A stretch of 64,000 nucleotides of DNA from NCBI RefSeq assembly GCF_021538675.1, contig NZ_JAJUKH010000007.1, positions 121,568 through 185,567 of the forward strand, in the 5' to 3' direction. Both the position numbers and the translations under genes were made by a program. Position 1 is the stretch's first letter; each line of letters starts with the position of its first letter. Of this stretch, positions 1 to 9,470 are shown piece by piece. Under the pieces are notes generated by a model, which did no database searches, was not told the origin of the DNA, and saw only the letters and a program-made list of their open reading frames with translations. This DNA comes from Paenarthrobacter sp. AR 02 (GTDB taxonomy: Bacteria; Actinomycetota; Actinomycetes; Actinomycetales; Micrococcaceae).

Positions 1-223
1 TGCCGCCTTGAAGGAGGCTCAACTTTCCGGTGGTGTTGCCAGTGGTCACAGCACCCAGGGTTCGGGCTTCGAAGACCACCACCCGCTGGCCGGACCGGGA
101 CAACAGCAGCGCGGCGACCATCCCGGTGATTCCCGCTCCCACCACTATCGAGTCAAAGTGCTTCTCGTGTGGGACGGGGTCGGATGTGAAGTCTGACTCC
201 CTGTCCAACCACAGTGATTTCAT
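1..223 (-). CDS. FAD-dependent oxidoreductase, N-terminal part (runs off the left edge)
   Basis: About 74 N-terminal residues are visible. A short leader is followed by a Rossmann dinucleotide fold, VVGAGITGMVAALLLSRSG, then an acidic residue at the end of strand 2 (VVVFEA), which is the ADP-ribose site of FAD enzymes. The following TTGNTTGKLSLLQG resembles the family in which a DAO-type FAD domain is fused to a C-terminal Rieske [2Fe-2S] domain (YhfW-like). Whether the Rieske domain exists cannot be seen, because the rest lies outside the window. The ATG at 223 has a GAGAGG purine run about 9 bases upstream. The substrate is unknown. Confidence 0.8.
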   Translation of the reverse strand, partial: MKSLWLDRESDFTSDPVPHEKHFDSIVVGAGITGMVAALLLSRSGQRVVVFEARTLGAVTTGNTTGKLSLLQGG

Positions 224-310
224 CGAACAACCTGCCTCTCAATTCACGGAATTGGCTCCTGGCATGTGTTGATGGAAACGGTAGGCGGCTCGCTGGTGCT
301 TATCAAGGGG

Positions 311-793
311 CTATGGTGCGGCGGCAAGGCTGGCTGCATATTGCAGTTCACTATCCGGGTCGTTGGCCCATCGCTCCAGCACCCGCTCTGCCCTCTCCCT
401 GGCCAAACCCTCGAGCCGGGCCAGCAACGGTCGCACCACATCTTTGGCCAGGGGCTCGACGAGTTCGCAGGTTCCGGCGCTCCGGATGAAGCCTTCAATG
501 CGCGTCAGGTCCGTGTTGACCAGTAAAGCTACCTTTGTCTGGAGCAGGACCACCGCTGCCAGCCGCCGCTCGAACACCGGCTCCTCCCACAGCTCAGAGC
601 TCAGGGCCGTGATGTCATCGTGGCTGAGGTTCTTGTACCGCTTCAGGGCGTCACGGACCGTTCCGCGTATTGCGCCTACCGATGCACCATAAACCTTCAG
701 GCCTTGGCCGAGGCGCTCGCTGGTCTCGGCAGCTTTCTCCCAGGTCGATTCCATCTGCAGCGTGTAGTCCACGAATTCACCGGCTTCACTCAC
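311..793 (-). CDS. AlkD-like HEAT-repeat DNA alkylation repair protein, short form
   Basis: The 160-residue protein is mostly helical. It resembles the AlkD family of HEAT-like DNA glycosylases, which excise alkylated bases, most clearly in its middle part: ALKRYKNLSHDDITALSSEL followed by LWEEPVFERRLAAVVLLQ. AlkD proteins are usually about 230 residues, so this one is short at the C-terminus. After its TAG the next bases show no continuing homology in any frame that I can recognise. The segment corresponding to the aromatic/Asp signature of AlkD reads GTCELVEPLAKDVV and has no tryptophan, so glycosylase activity is doubtful. It is transcribed divergently from the nuclease gene at 854. Family assignment is by eye and moderate. 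Confidence 0.6.
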   Translation of the reverse strand: MSEAGEFVDYTLQMESTWEKAAETSERLGQGLKVYGASVGAIRGTVRDALKRYKNLSHDDITALSSELWEEPVFERRLAAVVLLQTKVALLVNTDLTRIEGFIRSAGTCELVEPLAKDVVRPLLARLEGLARERAERVLERWANDPDSELQYAASLAAAP

Positions 794-853
794 ACGGCTA
801 TTTTGTCAGGGCCTCCCCATACCGTGGTTTTACCAGCCACTGACAGGAGAAAC

Positions 854-1942
854 ATGCCGTCCCAAGAGCTCGCCGCCGAGGCGTCATTTCCGGGTGTTCC
901 CGCCGCATCGTCGATGCCCGACTGGTACCCCACGCTGCTCGACACCGTGGCCAGGGAAGTCCGGGTCGGCCGAACCCGTGCGATGGCGGCGGCCAACAGC
1001 GAGCTCCTGAACTCCTACTGGAGCATCGGGCGGCAACTGGCCGAACGCGAATCGGAGCAAGGCTGGGGCGCCAAGGTAGTCACACGATTGTCTGCCGACA
1101 TCCGCACGCGGTTCCCCGGAGCGAAGGGCTTCTCCCCCAGGAACCTGCGGTACATGAAGAGCTTCGCGCAGGCCTGGCCGGACTTCCCAATGTTGCAAGC
1201 GCCGCTTGCAACATTGCCCTGGTACCACCAGATCGCCCTGCTGGAAAAGCTCGACGACGCCGCCACGCGGCTTTGGTACGCAGCGGCCGCTGCCCAGCAT
1301 GGATGGTCGAGGAACGTTTTGACTCACCAGATCTCCACGCGCTTGCATGAACGCTCCGGGCAAGCCATCACCAACTTCGCTTCCACCATGGTCCGTGCGG
1401 ACTCCGATCTCGCGCAGCAGGCAACCAAGGATCCCTACGTTTTCGATTTCCTTGCCATGACCGATCGACACACTGAACGGGACCTGGAGGTGCAGTTGGT
1501 GAAGCATGTGGAGAAGTTCCTGTTGGAGCTTGGCCAGGGATTCGCCTTTGTTGGCGAGCAGGTGCGGCTGGAAATCGCCGGTGACGAATTCTTCGCGGAC
1601 CTGCTGTTCTACCACCTGAAGCTTCGCTGCTACATGGTGATTGAACTCAAGGCAGTGAAGTTCGAACCCGGGTTCCTGGGGCAGCTGGGCATGTACATGG
1701 CAGCCGTGGATGACCTGATGGCGCACCCGGACGACAAACCAACCATCGGGTTGCTGCTGTGCAAGGAGAAGAACAGCGTGGTGGCCGAGTACGCGCTCCG
1801 AGGCTTCAACGCACCCGTGGGCATCGCGGAATGGAAGACCTCACTGGCTGATTCCTTGCCGGATGAGCTGTTGTCCAGCCTGCCCAGCATCGAGACGTTG
1901 GAGGCAGAGCTCGCGAGCGAAGTGGCCCGGTTGCGGGGCTAG
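854..1942 (+). CDS. YhcG/DUF1016-family PDDEXK nuclease
   Basis: The 362-residue protein matches the DUF1016 (YhcG) family. The N-terminal helical domain (about 20-170) contains LLNSYWSIGRQLAERE, FSPRNLRYMKSFAQAWPD and LPWYHQIALLEKL. The C-terminal PDDEXK-type nuclease domain (about 190-340) contains DFFADLLFYHL-like and YMVIELKAVKFEPGFLGQLG segments, where the Asp and the ELK form the expected catalytic core. The family is associated with restriction-modification and other mobile or defence contexts, and its precise role is not settled. The ATG at 854 was chosen because AGGAG lies 8 bases upstream. Its stop codon TAG overlaps the opposite-strand stop of the next gene within CTAG at 1939-1942. 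Confidence 0.88.
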   Translation: MPSQELAAEASFPGVPAASSMPDWYPTLLDTVAREVRVGRTRAMAAANSELLNSYWSIGRQLAERESEQGWGAKVVTRLSADIRTRFPGAKGFSPRNLRYMKSFAQAWPDFPMLQAPLATLPWYHQIALLEKLDDAATRLWYAAAAAQHGWSRNVLTHQISTRLHERSGQAITNFASTMVRADSDLAQQATKDPYVFDFLAMTDRHTERDLEVQLVKHVEKFLLELGQGFAFVGEQVRLEIAGDEFFADLLFYHLKLRCYMVIELKAVKFEPGFLGQLGMYMAAVDDLMAHPDDKPTIGLLLCKEKNSVVAEYALRGFNAPVGIAEWKTSLADSLPDELLSSLPSIETLEAELASEVARLRG

Positions 1943-2913
1943 ACGTTGTCCCTGAACCACGCCATAGTGTCGTTCCATGCCGCCGTTGCCTGAGCTTCCA
2001 CGTAGCGGTCACTGGTGTCGTTATGGAAGGCATGGTCCACGCCGGGATACACCTTGAGTTGGTGCTTGACGCTGGTCCTGTCCAGCGCTTCCTGGAGTTG
2101 CGGCATGGGGCCCGTGATTCGCGCATCCTTCTCGGCATACACACCCATCACTGCCGGCTTGATGGTTGGCACCTTGGCCAAGTCCGGGGCCGGGCCGTAG
2201 AAGGCGCTCGTTGCCTTGAGTCCTGGAATCTCCGTACTCGCCTGCCATGTGATGCCGCCGCCGAAGCAGAAACCGATCATGGCGATACGGCCCTGCTCCA
2301 CGAAGCCCTGGCCGTTGAGATACTCGAAGGCGGCTTTGAAGTCACCCACATGGCGCGCTGCGCCGGCCTGGGTCAGCGCACCAGGAACGGCATCCGGGTC
2401 CATGTTGGCCGTGCCGCCTTCCCTGCTGAGAAGGTCCACGGCCAGCGCGACGTATCCTTGCTTGGCGAAGCGTCGGGCCACGTCTTGGATATGCGGGGTG
2501 AGGCCTCGGTTTTCGTGGCAGATCAGGACGGCAGGGTGTTGCCCTCCGTCCTCGGGCCGGGCCAGGTAGCCACTGATTTGGGTTCCTTGAGACTGGAAAT
2601 TGACTGGAGCCGTGGTCAGCCCCGCTGCGCCTTCCGGGACCGACAGCGGACTTTTGGCGTTGGGCACGGCCGTTGTGGCAGTGTCTTTTGGTGCCGCCGA
2701 TCCGGTGGCCGTTGGGGTCGGCATAGGATCCGTTGCCCTCGGTATCTCCTGCGGTGTACAGCCCACCAACATCATGGCCGCCGCCGTGGCCGTCATGCTG
2801 CCCATGATGAATGCCACCCGCCGGGTAAACGTCCCGTGCGACATTTCGCCGGAGCGGTAATCGTCGTAGAACTCTTCGATCAGGTACTTCTCAAACTTCT
2901 CAAGCTGCACCAT
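1939..2913 (-). CDS. Dienelactone hydrolase family lipoprotein
   Basis: This 324-residue alpha/beta hydrolase has the dienelactone-hydrolase Cys-Asp-His arrangement: nucleophile Cys216 in GFCFGGG, Asp263 in YAEKDARITG and His294 in PGVDHAFHN. An N-terminal segment has Arg-Arg at 31-32, a hydrophobic stretch to about 50 and a lipobox-like LVGC with Cys52, so it is probably exported (possibly by Tat) and lipid-anchored. A Pro/Thr/Ala-rich linker (about 58-95) precedes the catalytic domain. The ATG at 2913 has AAAGGAC about 7 bases upstream; a TTG at 2928 is less likely. The true substrate is unknown, since this family includes many esterases annotated only by homology. Confidence 0.88.
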   Translation of the reverse strand: MVQLEKFEKYLIEEFYDDYRSGEMSHGTFTRRVAFIMGSMTATAAAMMLVGCTPQEIPRATDPMPTPTATGSAAPKDTATTAVPNAKSPLSVPEGAAGLTTAPVNFQSQGTQISGYLARPEDGGQHPAVLICHENRGLTPHIQDVARRFAKQGYVALAVDLLSREGGTANMDPDAVPGALTQAGAARHVGDFKAAFEYLNGQGFVEQGRIAMIGFCFGGGITWQASTEIPGLKATSAFYGPAPDLAKVPTIKPAVMGVYAEKDARITGPMPQLQEALDRTSVKHQLKVYPGVDHAFHNDTSDRYVEAQATAAWNDTMAWFRDNV

Positions 2914-3058
2914 GGGACGTCCTTTCAAAGTTGGCCAACATCTTCCCCTGAAGTTGGGACGCGGACAAGGGTGGGACGGCTAATACCGTCAGAAAAGGCC
3001 ACCGCACGTCACTACTATTCAGAGGTAACCATGACCCGACGGAGGGGAGCATTCGGGA

Positions 3059-4552
3059 ATGACGGGAATCGCTAAGGGATTGGAAAATTCGGCCATATCG
3101 GCCAAAAGTGTTGAGCAGGTCTACGAGGAGATTCGCGGTCCCCTGCAGGCACTGGCCCTCACCGTCATTGCCGAGTGTCGGAACGCAGAGCCCAAAGCAT
3201 CGGGGTGGACCTTTGACCTGGTGACGGTGAGTGGTGAGCGGACTTTTGTCCTTCCCGCAAGGGTGTGGAATGCCGAACTGACTACGATCAAAAGGGCCTT
3301 CGATGCAGCTGGAGAGAGCTTCAAGGCGGCCATGATTGACGGCATGGAACTGGAAGTTTCCGGACAACTGCGAATGTGGTCCGAGACCGGCGACATCTAT
3401 TTGAAGGTCACTGACATTTCATCGGATTTCTCCCTCAACGGTGCGATGCTCCTGAAGGATCGCCAAACGCTTCAAGCACTTAAGGACGATTTTCCGGGTC
3501 ACTCGAGACTCCACGCCGATGACGACGCGATATATGAGGACGCCAAAGACGGTTTTTCGTTAGGACGATTACGCAAGATCACTGTGATCTCGCCGGAAAA
3601 ATCTCAGGGTGTCGAGGACTTCAAGCACCACCTGAGCATTTCGAAGAGTGGGAACAAGCCGGAAATCACGTATCGTCACATGAGCTTGAGTGGTCAGTCG
3701 GCAGCCGCGACCCTCCGAACCTACTGTGATGAAGCGCGCAGGAACGGTCATGATCTTGTTGTCATTACGCGAGGCGGCGGCCACTGGCGGACTATGCGGG
3801 GGTTCCAGGATGAAGAACTGGCGCGTGCCATCCTTGAATCGCCCGTGCCCGTTATCACCGGCATTGGGCACCGTCAGGACGTATCCATCGCTGACCGGGC
3901 AGCCACGGCATCTCTCACGACACCGACAGCCGCCGCGGTGGCGATCACGACCCCCTCAGCCAGCCCCGGAGCATCTGGGAAAAAGTACCCGACGTCCTTT
4001 AAGGAAAGCCTTGGGGCCGAGCGCCGAAAGGTTGCGAGACTTGAGCGAGACGTATTGTCCATGCGGCAGTCGCTCGCCCATTCCCACGATGAGCTGGCAT
4101 CGGCTAATGCGGCCCTTCGCCGGTATGAAGCGGATCTGGCAGCAGGCAACGGCGCGCTCAGGGAAAGCTGGGCATCGTTTATCGCCTCTGACCGTCAACA
4201 CGGACTGGACCTGCTTGAGCTGGCAACGCGCCGAGTGCGCGGATACTCCTGGCTGCTGACCTTGGCGACGCTGGGCTTGGCAGTCACGTTCGTGCTCAAC
4301 TCAACGCTCATTGCCATTTGGCTGACTGGTTCGGACGACCACGGGCTCGGGCTTTGGGTGGCTATCGGCACAGTGGCCCTTTCGGTCTTTGCCCTCTTAG
4401 CGCAGTTCTCTTCGCGAAAGCACCTGAATGAAAAGCACAAAAAGCCCCTGAAACAACCACCGGTAACTGTCCGTGAGTGGGAGATCCGAATTATGAATGT
4501 AAGGACAGTTCGGGCCCTCCGGAAACTACTGCACCATGTACCGGTGGGCTGA
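3059..4552 (+). CDS. Exonuclease VII large-subunit (XseA)-like protein with C-terminal membrane anchor
   Basis: The 497-residue protein resembles XseA in its first 300 residues. A possible OB-fold region lies at about 50-125 (ELEVSGQLRMWSETGDIYLK). A catalytic-domain core runs from about 170 to 290, with KITVISPEKSQGVEDF, VVITRGGGHW, ESPVPVITGIGHRQDVSIAD and TTPTAAA, which follow the order seen in XseA. Asp187, Arg238, His271 and Asp274 align with residues known to matter in E. coli XseA. After about 310 the XseA helical region is replaced by a coiled coil (about 317-365) and two hydrophobic segments (about 396-420 and 430-450), then a basic tail. GGAGGGG precedes the ATG. No xseB is seen. 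Nuclease activity is inferred, not shown. Confidence 0.72.
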   Translation: MTGIAKGLENSAISAKSVEQVYEEIRGPLQALALTVIAECRNAEPKASGWTFDLVTVSGERTFVLPARVWNAELTTIKRAFDAAGESFKAAMIDGMELEVSGQLRMWSETGDIYLKVTDISSDFSLNGAMLLKDRQTLQALKDDFPGHSRLHADDDAIYEDAKDGFSLGRLRKITVISPEKSQGVEDFKHHLSISKSGNKPEITYRHMSLSGQSAAATLRTYCDEARRNGHDLVVITRGGGHWRTMRGFQDEELARAILESPVPVITGIGHRQDVSIADRAATASLTTPTAAAVAITTPSASPGASGKKYPTSFKESLGAERRKVARLERDVLSMRQSLAHSHDELASANAALRRYEADLAAGNGALRESWASFIASDRQHGLDLLELATRRVRGYSWLLTLATLGLAVTFVLNSTLIAIWLTGSDDHGLGLWVAIGTVALSVFALLAQFSSRKHLNEKHKKPLKQPPVTVREWEIRIMNVRTVRALRKLLHHVPVG

Positions 4553-4620
4553 CCAGACGAGCCATTTAGCTCCACAAGTGCGGACCTAATATTGTCGGTG
4601 CCTGCTGGGAGAGTGTTCTC

Positions 4621-5946
4621 ATGGTGCAGGTTCGGGAAGGGCAAACGGGTGCAGTGGCTATGGCTGCGCCGGCGCATTCCGCTGCTGCTGTTGCGAACTG
4701 TGCCACTGGCGCTGGTTACGGGCCGGACGGTACGGTCAGTGGTGACCTGATCCAGCAGTTGCGGGTGCTGGAGGACATGAAGTCGGCGATCTCAAGCTTG
4801 CAGGCCAAGATCGCCGTGGCGTTTGACCTGGCCCAGCGGCAGGAACAGGCAGAGAAAGGTATCCCGGCTTCGGAGCGGGGCAAGGGTATTGGGGCGCAGG
4901 TGGCGTTGGCCCGGCGGGAGTCACCAAACAAAGGCTCCCGGCTGCTGGGCCTGGCCAAGGCTCTGGTCACGGAAATGCCGCACACCATGGCCGCGCTGGA
5001 ATCCGGGCAGCTGAACGAATGGCGGGCAACGCTGCTGGTCAAGGAAACGGCGTGCTTATCTGCTGAGGACCGGGCCGCAGTGGATGAGGAACTGGCCCCC
5101 GACACCGGCACGTTCGATGGTGCCGGGGACAAAGCCATCGCTGCCGCCGTGAAGGCCGCGGCGTACCGGCGTGATCCCCGCTCTGTGACCGAACGCGCAG
5201 CGCACGCCGCGTCCGAACGGTACGTCAGCCTCCGCCCGGCGCCGGACACCATGGCCTACCTGACCGCCCTGTTGCCCGTCGCCCAAGGCGTCGCCGTGTT
5301 CGCGGCACTGACCCGGCAAGCTGGTACGGCCCGGTCCGCCGGTGATACCCGGTCCAAGGGCCAGGTCATGGCCGACACCCTGGTGGAGCGGATCACCGGC
5401 ACCGCGGCCGGGTACACGGGTATCGACCTGCAACTGGTCATGACCGACAGGACCCTCCTGGCCGGAGACAGCGAACCGGCACGGCTGAATGGCTACGGGA
5501 TCGTTCCCGCCGGCTGGGCCCGGGAACTGCTCAGCAACGGACAAGTCGGTGAAGGGCCCGGGGCTTACTACCAGGACTTCAACGTCTGGGTCCGCCGGCT
5601 CTACACCGCCCCGCGAACCGGTGAACTACTCGCCACCGACTCACGGGCACGCTTCTTCCCACCCGGAATACGACGCTTCATCCAAACACGAGACAACACC
5701 TGCCGCACCCCCTACTGCGACGCGCCCATCCGACACCTGGACCACGTCATCCCGTGGCACTCAGACGGTCCCACCACCGTTCACAACGGCACCGGACTCT
5801 GCGAAGCCTGCAACCACACCAAAGAAAACCCCGGCTGGAAGTCCACACCCGAAGCAGGAAGCCGGCACACGCTCAGAATCACCACACCCACAGGCCACAG
5901 CTACCAATCACAAGCTCCACCACTGCCCGGGTACCGGCGAAACTAG
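4621..5946 (+). CDS. DUF222 / 13E12-repeat family HNH endonuclease
   Basis: The 441-residue protein has the DUF222 helical domain (about 30-300) followed by a C-terminal HNH nuclease domain. The HNH part reads [20 protein letters not shown] and then [18 protein letters not shown], giving two CxxC-type zinc-binding pairs around the His-rich catalytic hairpin and the closing Asn-His. This family is multicopy in Arthrobacter, Mycobacterium (REP13E12) and relatives, and is often linked to repeats or mobile DNA. It could nick or cut DNA; the target is unknown. The ATG at 4621 has a GGGAGAG run 9-10 bases upstream. It lies 68 bases after the XseA-like gene on the same strand and may share its transcript. 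Confidence 0.9.
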   Translation: MVQVREGQTGAVAMAAPAHSAAAVANCATGAGYGPDGTVSGDLIQQLRVLEDMKSAISSLQAKIAVAFDLAQRQEQAEKGIPASERGKGIGAQVALARRESPNKGSRLLGLAKALVTEMPHTMAALESGQLNEWRATLLVKETACLSAEDRAAVDEELAPDTGTFDGAGDKAIAAAVKAAAYRRDPRSVTERAAHAASERYVSLRPAPDTMAYLTALLPVAQGVAVFAALTRQAGTARSAGDTRSKGQVMADTLVERITGTAAGYTGIDLQLVMTDRTLLAGDSEPARLNGYGIVPAGWARELLSNGQVGEGPGAYYQDFNVWVRRLYTAPRTGELLATDSRARFFPPGIRRFIQTRDNTCRTPYCDAPIRHLDHVIPWHSDGPTTVHNGTGLCEACNHTKENPGWKSTPEAGSRHTLRITTPTGHSYQSQAPPLPGYRRN

Positions 5947-5972
5947 CTCGCGGGATCGTTATGGGAACTCCC

Positions 5973-6470
5973 TCAGTTCCTGGGAACAACGGCACGCCGC
6001 CCCAATCTTTGCTTGAGTTCCGCTTGGTACCCGGTCCATACGCTGTCCAGACCTGAGAATGCCCAGCCAAGCGAAACAGGTGCACTACCGATCGTCGACA
6101 TTTGTCTCAATGCTTCGTCGGTGCCGTCATCGAGGTCGACTTCTCCCTCATCGGGATCGACTGTCGCATAAGTCGCGTCGTCTTCCACCTTGAGGTCGAT
6201 GGTGTACAAGACTCGGCGAACACCTCGAGCGATACAAGGAATTGACTCGCATGACCTCGCTCGCGGCGGCCATTGTTCCAACGATGCCCTCGACTGAATT
6301 ACCTCCAACCCAGTCGCTTCCAACGTAGACCTGATGGCCGGCGCCCAGGTCAGCTCGCCGGTGGCATCGGCTCGACCCGGAACGCAAGTCGACCGAGAAC
6401 GAAGAACGCTCGGTCCGGACCCAGTCGGCACATGAGGAGAGGCTGAGATCTTGCTAAAGCCAGCCTCCAT
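5973..6470 (-). pseudogene. Hypothetical acidic protein, probably frame-disrupted remnant
   Basis: I do not recognise this gene. The C-terminal part, from about 6209 down to the stop at 5973, looks genuinely coding: it is acidic (LKVEDDATYATVDPDEGEVD) and ends with LGWAFSGLDSVWTGYQAELK. Upstream, the most protein-like reading (VYVGSDWVGGNSVEGIVG, about 6340-6280) is in a different frame. That suggests an indel that broke the gene. Alternatively, a short protein starts at a TTG near 6209. The gene follows the 6506-7780 gene on the same strand by about 35 bases. Confidence 0.35.
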
Positions 6471-6505
6471 GGCATCAGCTAATTCTGCAATCTAAGCCTC
6501 TGAGT

Positions 6506-7780
6506 TCATTCCTCAGGCTCCTTTTCGGGCGCATTAGCCAGATCCTGCTTACGGGACTTGAATAAACCAGCAACTTTTCCACTTGCCGCGCCGCTCACTC
6601 CAGCAAGCGCGCCACCAAGGCCCTTTATCGCGGTGAAGGCCTGCGGCTCGTCCGGGATGCCGTCCCCGTCGACGTCTACGGCACGGAATGGGCGGGACAC
6701 TGCAGCGGCGGCGCTTGTTACCCCCGCACCCACCGCCGAGGCGCCTATTGTAACTCCTTCTCCAACTGTGCTGGCCGTTCCGGTGATCCAGCTTCCGGTG
6801 GATTTCGCAGCGTCTTCCAGAAGTGCAAGTGCACGGTTGGGTTCGGATTCCCCTTCGTCAGTGTTTGAGGACTTGCCTTGAAGAGTCAAGTGCCGAGGGA
6901 ATTCCTCCGGAGCTTTGGGGAATGCGGACCGTGCTGACTCGACCACGTCGCGGCCGAACACGAACCGGCTGACTCCTCCTGTCAGCGCTCCGACCCCGTA
7001 CTCGATCACGGACTGCTGTTTTCCGCTCAATGTCTCTCGCACGGTATCTAGCTGACCGGTCTGGATGGTCCTGACAAGGCTTTGCGCGGCCCCACTGGGC
7101 AGGGTATCGGCCAGGGTCGTCGCCCAATGCGACCAGTCACCGCTGGCCGCCGCGAATTTCTGAGCAACGCCCACAACTCCATCGGGAGAAGTTGCCGCAA
7201 CGTCCTTAGCCATGGTTGCAATCTGCTTCTGGCTAACGGAATCATTGGTAAGACCGTAAATCAAAGCATGCGCCTGGTCTTGGTCAAGATCCATTCCGTG
7301 TATGTCAGCGAGGGCAAGTCCAAAGATTGCTGTGAGCTCGAACTGGAGCTGCTGATCACCCGCAGGCAGGAGCGCGGCCACACGATTAGCGCCGGTCTTC
7401 ACAGCTCCCATGGCCATGTTCTTGGCGGCTACCTTGGCCGCCTCCTTCACCGTTACCTGCGCGGTCATCTTCGCGGCCTGTTTCCCTGCTGTCTTAATGC
7501 CGGTGGCCGCCACACCGCCACCCGGAATGAAGGAAATTGCCACCTCAGCAGCGACAGAACCTGCAGTAATGGCCGCACCTGCGGCGGTAATTGAAGTGCT
7601 GTAGTGGCGTTCCAGCAACTTGATCACTTCCGCCGGGGTCGCCTCCGGATGCCGACGCCGAATCCTCATGACGTACTTCCGGGCGATCGAATGACGGGCA
7701 CTTATGGCGTTCTCGATGTCTAAGTTGGCCTCCTCGTCATCGAGCTCGGTCTCCAGTGTCACGTCTTCCAACTCGGTCAT
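6506..7780 (-). CDS. Ala/Gly-rich helical protein, possibly EcsC-like, with a Ca-binding-type loop
   Basis: The product is 424 residues. Residues 1-25 are very acidic. Residues 28-60 form a basic helical segment (RKYVMRIRRRHPEATPAEVI). Residues 62-140 are rich in small residues and could form hydrophobic or membrane-interacting helices, including FIPGGGVAATG. Residues 145-180 (FELTAIFGLALADIHGMDLD) recall EcsC-family proteins, though weakly. Residues 330-362 are an Ala/Gly/Ser/Thr stretch, followed by DVDGDGIPDEP at 369-379, a DxDxDGxxD loop of the type that binds calcium in dockerin and thrombospondin-3 repeats. The ATG at 7780 has AAGGGGG upstream and is preferred over starts further out. 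The function is unknown. Confidence 0.6.
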   Translation of the reverse strand: MTELEDVTLETELDDEEANLDIENAISARHSIARKYVMRIRRRHPEATPAEVIKLLERHYSTSITAAGAAITAGSVAAEVAISFIPGGGVAATGIKTAGKQAAKMTAQVTVKEAAKVAAKNMAMGAVKTGANRVAALLPAGDQQLQFELTAIFGLALADIHGMDLDQDQAHALIYGLTNDSVSQKQIATMAKDVAATSPDGVVGVAQKFAAASGDWSHWATTLADTLPSGAAQSLVRTIQTGQLDTVRETLSGKQQSVIEYGVGALTGGVSRFVFGRDVVESARSAFPKAPEEFPRHLTLQGKSSNTDEGESEPNRALALLEDAAKSTGSWITGTASTVGEGVTIGASAVGAGVTSAAAAVSRPFRAVDVDGDGIPDEPQAFTAIKGLGGALAGVSGAASGKVAGLFKSRKQDLANAPEKEPEE

Positions 7781-8070
7781 TGTGATTCCCCCTTCAACCG
7801 CAGGCTCAACTCTCGGCCTTTTCACAAACACAGCAATTCTGTTTTCGGCAGAGTAGCAAAGCTATCCTCTGCCGCACCGTCATCAGTCTCCCGCACGATG
7901 CGGGCGCTTTCAGCGCGCCACGCGGCACCGCTCCCGCCACACCAACTTCCACTGCAAGTCCGCCGGTAGTTAGTACCGTCCATCCATGGAGCGAACCCTC
8001 TCGAGGTGGTGGGGCTGTTCCTTGTCGTGTTGACGTGCACGCTGACGAGGACGCGGTCGCCTTTCGCTTG

Positions 8071-8256
8071 TAATATCTGGGGCCCATTACCGATGCTGTG
8101 GAGACACCCCAGCAGGCAAAGTACTTCAACCTCGCTGAGATGAAACTGGCTTCTGCTGCCCGGGAATCACAGCTTCGGAAGCAGCCAAGTGAAAACACAA
8201 GGTCCATGCTGACCGGCATATTCAGCTCGGCCGGAATTCAAGTCTCCTTCTCATAA
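8071..8256 (+). pseudogene. Remnant of a DUF4230-family gene (C-terminal end only)
   Basis: The plus strand from about 8080 to the TAA at 8254-8256 reads as protein: AKYFNLAEMKLASAARES, then KQPSENTRSMLTGIFSSAGI and a short beta-like end. The ENTRxMLTGxxxSxGI pattern resembles the last segment of DUF4230 proteins. There is no ATG upstream in frame, and an in-frame TAA sits at 8071-8073. The reading frame before that stop is open back to 7786 but carries no recognisable domain. I take it as the tail of a decayed gene. It ends 6 bases before the strong hairpin at 8263. Confidence 0.4.
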
Positions 8257-8262
8257 CAGCAA

Positions 8263-8299
8263 AAAGGACCCCGCATGCTCAAAGCATGCGGGGTCCTTT
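8263..8299. terminator. Bidirectional rho-independent terminator
   Basis: A perfect 17-base inverted repeat, AAAGGACCCCGCATGCT with loop CAA, is flanked by A-runs on the left and T-runs on the right, so it can terminate transcripts from both directions. It lies downstream of nrdF (minus strand) and of the DUF4230-like remnant (plus strand). The remaining gap 7781-8070 holds no gene I can support. Confidence 0.9.
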
Positions 8300-8374
8300 A
8301 GCTTTCAACGGGCGCTCAGCCCGTGGACGGAGGTTCAGGTGGAAATCCTCACAACCGCCGTCCGGTCTGACAGC

Positions 8375-9358
<984 letters not shown>

Positions 9359-9387
9359 TTAAGCGATGGTGTTCTTGAGGTAAGCCT

Positions 9388-9415
9388 ACGACGGCGGGTG
9401 GTGACCCGCCGTCGT
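9388..9415. terminator. Perfect hairpin between nrdE and nrdF
   Basis: A 12-bp perfect stem, ACGACGGCGGGT with a GGTG loop, lies in the 121-base nrdE-nrdF gap. On the minus (coding) strand it is not followed by a T-run, so it may be a processing or stabilising element, or a weak attenuator, rather than a full terminator. Confidence 0.5.
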
Positions 9416-9470
9416 ACTCTTTAGTTTTGAAGGTAGCCGTGGCCACCATTGATCAACCTATGAAGGTTGA

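Noticed and set aside
7806..8219. A minus-strand 137-codon reading upstream of the 6506-7780 gene
   Set aside because: It has a Cys/Ser/Arg-heavy, shuffled composition and no domain, and it overlaps the plus-strand DUF4230-like remnant, whose reading is more protein-like.
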